A stretch of 64,000 bases of DNA, from contig JACTMJ010000021.1 of assembly GCA_014584705.1 (NCBI GenBank), positions 1 to 64,000 on the forward strand, in the 5' to 3' direction. The notes below the pieces were generated by a model. That model saw nothing but the letters and a program-made list of their open reading frames with translations, was not told where the DNA came from and searched no databases. Positions 43,449 through 51,800 of the stretch are shown here, in pieces. How positions within the stretch are numbered: the stretch's first letter is position 1; each line of letters starts with the position of its first letter. This DNA comes from Acidobacteriota bacterium. GTDB taxonomy: Bacteria > Acidobacteriota > Terriglobia > Bryobacterales > Bryobacteraceae. Position numbers and translations under genes: made by a program.

Positions 43449-44921
43449 TTATCGGACCATTTGCAGAGTTACGTCAGTTAATTCGCTGATCACCCGCATC
43501 AACTGCGCATTGGCTTCAAACGAACGCTGATATCCGATCAGAAAGGCCGCTTCTTCGTCCAGATTCACCTTGCTTAATTCGTCTCGAAACAGGCGCGCCT
43601 GCACGGTAATCTGCTGCTGCACATCGACGACGATCGCCGAATCCGCGCTGTCCCGGCCCACCTTGCCCACGAGCTGTGCCAGTTCCTCAATGAAGGTGAG
43701 ATCGTTGGGATTGCGCGGGTCGCGTGCGGTGCCGAGCGCCGTCAGATCGAGCGCGACCCCGTTGGTGGATGTGATGGTCACCGGGGTGAGCGCCGGATCA
43801 ACTCCTGGAGGATCGCCGCGCAGGGGCGCGAGCATCTCCGGGGTCAGATTCGGGTTGAGTTTCATCCCGCCCGCTGTCCCCTCGAGCCCCGCCTCGAAGA
43901 CGAAGAGCGGCTGGCCCTGTTTGAGCGTGGGCGGTTGCGTGCCGTAGTCGTAATAGTAGCCGCGTGTCAGGATCGTATTCGCGCCGTCGCCGGTGGCGGC
44001 GGGGTCCACACTCGTATCGCCGTCCGCGAAGTTTTTGGCGAGCGTGTCCAGGCGGCGGATGTATTCCGGAAGGTCGTCGTTGCGCACCTTCAGCAGCGCG
44101 CCCAGCCGCCCGCCGTTCAGGAGACTGGTGATATCCCGTCCGTCGCCGCCAATGAATTTCGCACGGGCCGGATCTCCCGTTTGCGCCTCCGGCAGCACAA
44201 AGCTCTTATCCCCGAGCACGAGCGGCACCTGCCCGCCCAGCAGAATCGTGAAGCTGCCGTCCCGCTCCTGCAGGGCCTGGAAGTTCACAATATCGGAAAG
44301 CTCCTCGAGCGCCCCCATGAGCTGCGCTTCGACGCCCGCGTCGTTGTTCGGGGAGTTATCGCTGCGAATCGCGGAGTTCAGATTCCGGATGCGCTCGGCG
44401 AGCGCGTTCACTTCCGAGGTTGCCTTGTCGATCTGGTCGTTCAGCACCGAGCGGCGAATGGTGAGGCGCGCCGAGACGTCGTTGAACGCTTCGGCCACGC
44501 CGCGAGCGCGCTCCATGACGTCGGTTCTCAAGCCCAGATTGTTGACGTTGATGCTCCAGGACGCCGACGCGGAGAAGAGCCGGTTCATCGCGCCCTGAAT
44601 TCCCTCGCTGGCCTCCAGCCCGAAGTTCCCTTCGATTTCTTTCAGTTGTCGGGCGCGCTGTTCGTAGTAGCCCAGCCGGTTCTGCTGCGCCTGCACCTCG
44701 CGCTCCGCCAACTGGTCGCGATAGTTCACGATGGCCCCCGCGCGGACGCCTCCCGCGAAGCCCTGGTCCGGCAGGAACATCTGTGCGTCCAGCAGTTGCC
44801 GCTGCTTGGCGTAGCCGGTCGTCGAAGCGTTGTTCACATTGTTCTGCACGGCGGCGATCGAGCGCTCAAACGCCTTCATCGTGTTCGCCGTGGTCATCAG
44901 CGAGGTCAGTAGATTCGACAT
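43449..44921 (-). CDS. flgK: Flagellar hook-associated protein 1
   Basis: A 490-residue junction protein placed between hook and FlgL. The N-terminal block MSNLLTSLMTTANTMKAFER then QNNVNNASTTGYAKQRQLLD is diagnostic, and the C-terminus ends with NLDEEAAFLIGYQRSFEANA plus a final helix. ATG 44921 follows aagggggcaacgga; the frame to 45083 is an unsupported extension rich in Arg/Lys. Length is in the normal range. Confidence 0.94.
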   Translation of the reverse strand: MSNLLTSLMTTANTMKAFERSIAAVQNNVNNASTTGYAKQRQLLDAQMFLPDQGFAGGVRAGAIVNYRDQLAEREVQAQQNRLGYYEQRARQLKEIEGNFGLEASEGIQGAMNRLFSASASWSINVNNLGLRTDVMERARGVAEAFNDVSARLTIRRSVLNDQIDKATSEVNALAERIRNLNSAIRSDNSPNNDAGVEAQLMGALEELSDIVNFQALQERDGSFTILLGGQVPLVLGDKSFVLPEAQTGDPARAKFIGGDGRDITSLLNGGRLGALLKVRNDDLPEYIRRLDTLAKNFADGDTSVDPAATGDGANTILTRGYYYDYGTQPPTLKQGQPLFVFEAGLEGTAGGMKLNPNLTPEMLAPLRGDPPGVDPALTPVTITSTNGVALDLTALGTARDPRNPNDLTFIEELAQLVGKVGRDSADSAIVVDVQQQITVQARLFRDELSKVNLDEEAAFLIGYQRSFEANAQLMRVISELTDVTLQMVR

Positions 44922-44973
44922 TCCGTTGCCCCCTTCGGCCCGAACTTGCGGCTTCGGCTTCCGCCGTCCGCCC

Positions 44974-45474
44974 TTAGCCTTCCCAACCGCCAGCCCCTTC
45001 GCCGTGCGCCGGTGGCCGCCTTTCCCATCCGGGTCGCGCGAACCGATACGCGTCGCCGCTCGTCTGCCCCACGCGGTCCTCAATCATTCCGCCCATGAAG
45101 GAGAAGACCTGATCTACGCGCCGCAACGTCTCCTGGCAGCGCCGAATGGCTTCTGCCACGCGCACGCGGTTTCTTTCCCATTCCGCCCGGCGATCCGATG
45201 CTCCCCCGCGGCTCCCGTCCGCCGTCCCGGAATCGGCCAAGGCAGCGTTCAGTTCGCGGCGCATGGAGTCGAGCGCTTCCTTCATGTCTTCGAGGCGCGC
45301 AAAAATTCCTCCCTGGCCTTCCGCCCCCGGAACCCTTAGCGCCTCCCACAATCCGTTGCGCCCGGCCTCGAGGCGCGCGATCCACGGATCGATCCCCGGC
45401 TCGGGCGGCCGTTCCCCGAGTTCCCGGCCGATTGGCGCGAAATCGGATATTCTGTCTTGCGTCCACGTCGCCAT
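44974..45474 (-). CDS. FlgN-like flagellar chaperone (by position)
   Basis: A 166-residue mostly helical, charged protein. Residues 30-115 form amphipathic helices (FARLEDMKEALDSMRRELNA, then RNRVRVAEAIRRCQETLRRV), as expected for the FlgN chaperone that holds FlgK and FlgL before export. The C-terminal ~35 residues are Arg/Gly-rich. The start ATG 45474 is preceded by ggagcggggaagcgc. Position between flgM and flgK is the main argument; sequence similarity alone is weak. The region 45475..45640 upstream carries no clear gene. Confidence 0.65.
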   Translation of the reverse strand: MATWTQDRISDFAPIGRELGERPPEPGIDPWIARLEAGRNGLWEALRVPGAEGQGGIFARLEDMKEALDSMRRELNAALADSGTADGSRGGASDRRAEWERNRVRVAEAIRRCQETLRRVDQVFSFMGGMIEDRVGQTSGDAYRFARPGWERRPPAHGEGAGGWEG

Positions 45475-45640
45475 GCGCTTCCCCGCTCCATGAAATCGTT
45501 TGCAGCCTGGGCGGAACCGCCCGCTGCCGACGCCGACCGGCTCGCCACGGGAACGGGCGCGCTCACGAGAGGATTCGCCTTCCCCTGGCGCAGCGCCACT
45601 TACGGATCGCCCGTCGGTTGCTCTCCCGCTGCTTGCATGC

Positions 45641-45988
45641 TTATCGACCGGCATGGCGAATCCTTGAATGTGCGCGCTCCGTTTCCCCGCCGCCGGGCCT
45701 CGCCATCGATTCCACGAGTCTCGTCGCCAATCGGTCCGGGTCCGGCTCCCGCCGGCCACGGAGATACTCCGCGTGAATCCGCTCGACTCGCGCCTCTTCG
45801 CTTTGGGCCAGTTGCTCACTCGCCTGCAGCAATAGGTGAGCCATCGCGGAGATCTCCACCCGATCCTCCGCGCCGGGAGGGCCAATGGAAATCCCTTCCG
45901 CCGGCAGGAGTTCCTGCACGCGCAGCGGAGATTGCGTTCCCTCCAGGGGGACCGAACCGGGCCGAATCAGCCAATCCTGAATCTGCAT
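45641..45988 (-). CDS. flgM: FlgM-like anti-sigma-28 factor
   Basis: A 115-residue protein. The C-terminal half fits FlgM: DRVEISAMAHLLLQASEQLA then VERIHAEYLRGRREPDPDRL and a helix LATRLVESM. FlgM binds sigma-28 and is exported when the hook is complete, releasing late flagellar genes. The N-terminal half is longer than usual and Pro-rich. ATG 45988 has ggaaggcgt upstream. It is first in the leftward flagellar set. Confidence 0.8.
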   Translation of the reverse strand: MQIQDWLIRPGSVPLEGTQSPLRVQELLPAEGISIGPPGAEDRVEISAMAHLLLQASEQLAQSEEARVERIHAEYLRGRREPDPDRLATRLVESMARPGGGETERAHSRIRHAGR

Positions 45989-46173
45989 ACGCCTTCCGGA
46001 CGCGCCGCGGCATCGTCGCCGGCACTTCACAGAGGCCATCGGCAGGTTGCGAACGGAACTTTACGGAAAACGGAGATTGGCTGAGACGATCCGGTCGCGG
46101 ACGTCACACAGAGAGGGCAGGCGCTCCAGCCGGGCGGATGGCGCGCGGGAGGCATTCACCGGCGGAAAGGCAA

Positions 46174-46422
46174 TCAGGCTTCCGCCTGCGTATACCGCCG
46201 GTAATTCTGAAGCAGAGCGGATTCGTCCACACCCGCCGCTTGCGCGTACTGCCGGATGTAGCTGGTGTCATAAATCCCTCCGGGAAGCTTATGGTAGGCC
46301 CCTTCCTCAATCGCGCGGAGAAAGTTCATCCCAATCTTCGTGCTATCCCGGATCTCTTCCAGAGTGACACCCCGGCTGCTGCGGAGGTCTGCAAGTTGTA
46401 GTACGTCTTGGTGGTGGCTCAT
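46174..46422 (-). CDS. RodZ-type helix-turn-helix protein (HTH only)
   Basis: An 82-residue protein made of one RodZ/HTH_25-type domain: SRGVTLEEIRDSTKIGMNFL then AIEEGAYHKLPGGIYDTSYI and YAQAAGVDESALL. In RodZ this domain contacts MreB, but RodZ also has a membrane segment and periplasmic part, both absent here. It may be a stand-alone regulator or adaptor. Start ATG 46422 or 46434 are both possible, neither with a strong ribosome binding site. An 18-bp palindrome lies 12-24 bp upstream. Confidence 0.75.
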   Translation of the reverse strand: MSHHQDVLQLADLRSSRGVTLEEIRDSTKIGMNFLRAIEEGAYHKLPGGIYDTSYIRQYAQAAGVDESALLQNYRRYTQAEA

Positions 46423-46445
46423 TCCACAACTCATGGATAATTTTG

Positions 46446-46463
46446 AGACCGTTCCAACGGTCT
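46446..46463. promoter_or_regulatory. 18-bp palindrome upstream of the HTH gene
   Basis: agaccgtt and aacggtct are perfect 8-bp arms around cc. The position directly in front of the HTH gene suggests an operator (possibly autoregulation) or a leader hairpin. Confidence 0.45.
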
Positions 46464-46627
46464 GATCCTCCCCGTACTATATTCGCTTTCCACTGGAAAT
46501 CCAAGTAGTTCCGGTTCGTTTCTCCATTTATTCGCATCCCGGCGTAGCCACCGAAAAGCCTGCAAATCCAGCAGGAAGAACAATTCTTATTGCGAATGTT
46601 TCATTAACAATCGCCTTATCGCCGTTT

Positions 46628-47383
46628 CTACGGACGCGCGGGAACGTGCAGCGCCGGGAGTTCCCCGGAGCTCTGGCCGCTGTGGTAACCGTCGTAAATT
46701 CTTCCGTCCCGCATGGTCACGGTGCGGTGGCCATAGGCGGCTGCTTCCGGATTATGCGTGATCATGAGCACGGTCTGGCCCAGTTCCTCATTGAGCTGCT
46801 TAAGAAGTTGCAGGACCGTGAGGGAATTTTCGGTGTCCAGGTTTCCCGTCGGTTCATCGGCCAGGAGCAGGGCCGGTTCGTTGACCAGGGCACGCGCGAT
46901 GGCCACCCGTTGCTGCTCTCCGCCCGAAAGCGCGCGCGGCTTGTGGTTCAGCCGGTGGGCGATCCCAAGCAAATCCAATACACGGTCGAAACTCTTCGGA
47001 AATTCCGGAGGCATGCCCGCGATGGTGCGTGCGATGACAATATTCTCCTTCGCGGAAAGGATCGGCAACAGGTTGTACTTCTGGAAGACAAACCCGACGG
47101 TCTTCTTCCGCAAATCGGTGCGGTCCCGGTCCGACATTGCCATGAGGTCGCGCCCGTCGATCTTGACGGTTCCCGAGGTGGGCGTCATCAATCCGCCCAG
47201 AATGTGAAACAGCGTCGATTTTCCGGACCCGGACGGCCCCACGACGGAGAGAAACTCCCCGCGCTCAACGAGCAGATCCACGCCGCGCAGCGCGTAGACG
47301 TCGACCTCTCCGGCGTGATAGATCTTGCGCAGATCCCGGACTTCGATCATCGGCGCGTCATTCGTGGGTGCTGCGTTATTCAT
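46628..47383 (-). CDS. ABC exporter ATP-binding protein (MacB/LolD type)
   Basis: A 251-residue ATPase. Walker A is GPSGSGKST, the Q-loop VFQKYNLLP, the ABC signature LSGGEQQRVAIARAL, Walker B LLLADEPTGNLD and the H-loop ITHNPEA. It is closest in pattern to the LolD/MacB group, which powers lipoprotein release or peptide/antibiotic export rather than import. Its start overlaps the permease gene by eight bases. The last ~20 residues are an extra Pro/Ser/Gly tail. Confidence 0.93.
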   Translation of the reverse strand: MNNAAPTNDAPMIEVRDLRKIYHAGEVDVYALRGVDLLVERGEFLSVVGPSGSGKSTLFHILGGLMTPTSGTVKIDGRDLMAMSDRDRTDLRKKTVGFVFQKYNLLPILSAKENIVIARTIAGMPPEFPKSFDRVLDLLGIAHRLNHKPRALSGGEQQRVAIARALVNEPALLLADEPTGNLDTENSLTVLQLLKQLNEELGQTVLMITHNPEAAAYGHRTVTMRDGRIYDGYHSGQSSGELPALHVPARP

Positions 47384-48470
47384 ACGACAAAGCCTCGATT
47401 GGATCCTGGCTGGCGGCGCGCCACGCCGGGTACATCGTTCCCAGTAGCGCGCCGATCAACGCGACCGCAGCGGCGATGGGCCACCATTCCGGCACCAGCA
47501 CCTGCGCGAGCGAAGCCGGCACGAAGCGATCAATCGCCCAGCGGCTGACGAAACTCAGGATGATGCCCGCCACAGCCCCGCAAAGCGAGAGGAAGACGGC
47601 TTCCCGGAGGATGATTCGCAGGATCAACCAGGGCGAAGCGCCGAGCGCTTTCAGGATCCCGATCTCCCGCGTGCGCTCCAGAACGGCCGTATACATCGAA
47701 AGGAATACGACCAGGAAGCCCACGAGAACGGAGATACCGATCACGACGTTGATGAACGCCTGCAATCCGGGAATGTTCTCGACGGCGAAGAAGGAAACCA
47801 CCTCCTCCATGGCGTAGATCGGATACCCTGGCAGCTTTTCCTTGAGCGCCTTGATCACCGCGGGGATACTGTCTTTCGTATCCACCTTCAGGAAGACCTG
47901 GCTGATCTTGCCTTCATTTCCGGTAAGTTCCTGGAGACGCTTGGAATCCACCACCAGCCGCGCGAGCTTTCCGGAGGCGATGATGCCGGCAATCTTCCAC
48001 TCGTGGTTGGCCACTCTCAGCGGCATCCCCACGGACAGCTTGTTCTGGCGGGCATAGTATTCATCCACGAGGATGTCGTCCGGGGCGGACAACGGCCCGC
48101 CGGAGCGGTAGGTGAATCCGCCGTTCAGTTTCGAAAACTCATTGAGGTTAATGCCCGTGATCGTATCGATGCCGCCGATCGGGAAGACGATCTGGCCCAC
48201 GGCGAGCGTCACGTGCGGCTGTTCCCCGAGCACGCCCACGAGTTTCTCGTTGAGTGGGGCGGAACTCAGGCCCAGCAGCGAGGTGCCCGGCGGCCGCACG
48301 ACGATATCGGCGCCAATGCTGTTCTGGCGCTCCGCCGCGGCCTCCAGCATTCCCCGGCTCAAACCCACCAGGGTCAGCATCATCGTCACAACAACGCCGA
48401 TGGCCACCACACCCAGGAGGCTGCGGATGGGCCGGTGCATCAGATTGGCAATCACGAGCTTGGAAATCAA
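47376..48470 (-). CDS. ABC exporter permease (FtsX/MacB fold)
   Basis: A 364-residue permease. One transmembrane segment near residues 16-40 (LLGVVAIGVVVTMMLTLVGL), a ~190-residue periplasmic MacB-type domain, and three C-terminal transmembrane segments of the FtsX domain (VVIGISVLVGFLVVFLSMYT; LERTREIGILKALGASPWL coupling helix). The start is TTG 48470, since gaggaggag lies six bases upstream and the mature-like N-terminus ISKLVIANLMHRPIRSLLG follows; an extension to 48683 has no support. It pairs with the ATPase immediately downstream. Confidence 0.88.
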   Translation of the reverse strand: MISKLVIANLMHRPIRSLLGVVAIGVVVTMMLTLVGLSRGMLEAAAERQNSIGADIVVRPPGTSLLGLSSAPLNEKLVGVLGEQPHVTLAVGQIVFPIGGIDTITGINLNEFSKLNGGFTYRSGGPLSAPDDILVDEYYARQNKLSVGMPLRVANHEWKIAGIIASGKLARLVVDSKRLQELTGNEGKISQVFLKVDTKDSIPAVIKALKEKLPGYPIYAMEEVVSFFAVENIPGLQAFINVVIGISVLVGFLVVFLSMYTAVLERTREIGILKALGASPWLILRIILREAVFLSLCGAVAGIILSFVSRWAIDRFVPASLAQVLVPEWWPIAAAVALIGALLGTMYPAWRAASQDPIEALSYE

Positions 48471-48486
48471 CGGGTGCTCCTCCTCG

Positions 48487-48505
48487 CGGACGGGTGACCC
48501 GTCCG
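48487..48505. promoter_or_regulatory. 19-bp palindrome before the ABC exporter
   Basis: cggacgggt and acccgtccg are perfect 9-bp arms around a single g. It lies directly upstream of the ribosome binding site of the permease, 17 bp from its TTG start, so it could be an operator or a structured leader. Confidence 0.5.
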
Positions 48506-48862
48506 GTTGTATCGCGCGCGGCTTCGATGCGGGGAAACGACGCCCATTTGCGGGAGCGTACCCGGAAGCGGACCGGCGGAATCCTCGGACGGGGAAAATT
48601 GCGAGGGTATCAAAGACATGTAGGGGACCAGCCCAAGGGATAGGGACTTGCCTATACCCCTCGGAAAAGGCTTCGTTACTCATTGTAACCGCTATTTGGC
48701 CGGATGCTTGGGCCGCTTTCGGCCCGCGCGGCTTCGAGGATGCATTCCCCGCGAACGCGACGCCGGACGCAGCGTCTCCGGCCAGTTTTCAGATGTGAAC
48801 CTCTGAATACGCTACAATCCGGGTATCGTCTCGCAGGAATATGCCGTAGGAGCAGCAGGTCC

Positions 48863-51800
48863 ATGATCCGTCGATTGCCCGCACTCTTGTCTCTCTCTTT
48901 CCTATTGTTTTCCCTGAACATTCTCACACTCTCACAACCGTCCGGCGACCCGGCCGGCGGCCACCTCGTTGGAACGATTATCGGCGTGCCCGATACCGGC
49001 CCTATCGGCGGATTCCGAACCGATGCCCGGTTCATGACCGTCTCCGACTTTGGATTTCTTCCCAACGGAGACATGCTGATCGCGGACAGCGGCCAGGACC
49101 GCGTGTTTCGCATCGGGCCCGACGGCATCGTCCGGCTTTTTGCGGGCAACGGACTGCGCGCGCAATTTGACGAGAATGTTCCCGCAGGGGAGACGCCGCT
49201 GCCACGCCCCGGTCCCATGGCGATGGACGGCGCGGGAAATACTTATGTGGCCGTTACTCCGCCACCCGCGTCCAAGTACGCCAATTACATTCGCCGCATC
49301 GCGCCGGATGGCAAGGTGACCACGATCGCGGGCAATGGGCAGGAAGGGTGCCCGGAGGATGGGGCGCTGGCTACGCAGTCTCCGATTGCTCTGCTAAGGA
49401 CGCTGGCCGCGGCCCCGGATGGCACCCTCTATTTCACGGCGGCACAATGCATGTTCCTCTATCGTTTAGAGCCGAACGGGCTGATTCGTGTGGTGGCGGG
49501 ATCTGGCCCGGGACAACCCTTCCGATGGCCGACACCCGATAGCCCCGCGCACGCCAACGAAGTGCTATTCGTGAGCGTTCGCGATCTTGCCGTGGATGTT
49601 GCTCTCGAGCCCGTCTCCGTCTTTGCGAATGGGATCCTGAGAGTGAATCGCGAGGCGATCGCGATGCATGTCCTGGGTAGCAGCGTTCCGGTGTTCAGCG
49701 AAAGGCAGGGGGACGCGAGCAAAGTCTCCTTTGTGGGTTTGAACTCCGCCGCAACCCTCGCTGATGGCAGCTTGGCAATCACCTTCGACGGCAGGGACGA
49801 TCGCGCTTTGATCCGCCCGGAAATCGGAATCATCGGTCCCGACGGCATCTACCGGATTCTTGCCTCGAAAGACAGCTACGCGGGATCGGCCGGTCTCTCC
49901 TATAACAACGCTCCGCTGCGCCCGTCCCTTGTGCGGGCAGACCCTCTCGGCAACCTCTACTTCCTGGATATGACCACCGGAGTGATCTTTCGCCTCCCCA
50001 CGACAGGCGCGCCGGTGGCTTTTGCCGGCGCTTTCCCACGGAACCCGGAATACTCTCTGACGGCCATTCCCCCGGTGTTCCGTGGTTTTTTCCACACCAA
50101 CCCCGCCGCCGATGCAATGGGAAACCTATATTTCACCGCCGTGAGCAAGCTCTTCCGCATGGCCCCCGATGGGGCCATCACCCATATTGCGGGGAGCGGC
50201 ACGTTCACCGGTTCCCCGGATGGCACGCCGCCTCTCGAAGCGAATCTCAGCTTTTCCGGATACCTGGGTATTGACGGGCAGTCCAATCTTTACTGGCAGG
50301 ACGCGAACGCGCTTTTTCGCCGCCTCAGCCCACAAGGCGCATTGACGACCGTTCTGGGTGGCGGTACCGGCTACGGATTCATTGAGGGGCAGCGAGGGAC
50401 CAGTCTCGGCTTCCCAATCAATAGGCCCGCCCTGATCGGCGTTTCCGCCCTCGGCGAGTGCTTCTTCTGGTGGCCGAAAAATTCCCAGAACCCGATTCCT
50501 TCCATCTGGAAGGTGGGCACGGACGGCATTGCAACCCGATTCGCGGGAAGCGCTTCCCCGGTGAGCCCTCTTGAGGACGGCGCACCAGCCAGGAATGTCT
50601 ATCTGGCCGACTTGAGCCACGCGAGTGTTTCGCCGGACGGTTCGGTGTACGTCGCGTTCAACTACAACGCCATCCAAGGAATTTTTCGCATTAACCCTGA
50701 GGGAACGCTGCGCTTGGTTGCCGGCGGCGATAGCAACGCCAGCGTCACCAACGGCGAACCCACCGCGACCGCCGCACCCTGGGTGGCGAGCACGTTTTTC
50801 GGCGAAAACGCCAATCAACTGCTGCTGAGCGCCAGTCTTGCCGGCTATCTCGCCCGCTACACTTCTGGAGCGAATGTCGCCGTTCTTCGGGACGCCGACG
50901 CGGGCCATTCACGGCGGGACGGCGATTTCCTTCGAAACGACCGTTGGGTGCAGGCAAAGGAGTTTATATCTCTCCCGGACGGGGGATTTGCGTGGGTTGA
51001 GACGCATCGTGAATCGAAGGTCTTGCGCCGCAGTTTCCCCATCCCAGCCACCTGCGCGGGCCAATACTCGCCGGGATTTACGGAGTTCACGGCCGGCGGA
51101 TCCGGAGGCCGCGTCACACTGCCCCTGACCACCGGCCCGGCCTGCCCCTGGACGGCGGGCACTTCCTCCAACTGGATTGAAATCACCGGCGTACGCTTCG
51201 GCACGGGACCGGTGAATCTGGAATTGCGCTATAAGCCGAACCCCTCTCCTTTGCCCCGCACGGCTTCCGTGTGGATTGCGGGAAAGGAAGTGACGATTCA
51301 CCAACAGCCCAGCGCGGCGCAGGATCTGTTCTACGTCACGCCCTCATCGGCGGAGATCGATGCCGCCGGTGGGAGCGTGGAAGTGCGCATTCTCGCATCT
51401 CCCGGGCTCGCGTGGGCCGTTTCGCTTCCGCCGCAAGTGCCCGTGCGGATTGAGGGGAACTCGGCCGGAACCGGCAGCGCAACGTTTCGCCTGCGTATGG
51501 ACGCTTTGCCCTCCGGTATGGCGGAACGCACGGCCAGGGTGGGCTTGAATGCGTCCACCATCCTTCTGCGGCAACGGGCGGCGGCGCAACCCGTGCCATT
51601 CACCATCAGTTCCACATTGCCCAACGACAAGGCCACCATCGATCTGGTGGAGCGACCGCTTCCCTACACCGCGCAGTGGCTGCCGGGCAGCAGCCATCAC
51701 GTCCGCTTTTTGCCCTACCGCGCGATTGCGGAGCGAACGGTGAGCCAACTCATCAAACTGGGCGACGTGCCTTGGGCGTCCACGCGCACGGTCCGCACGC

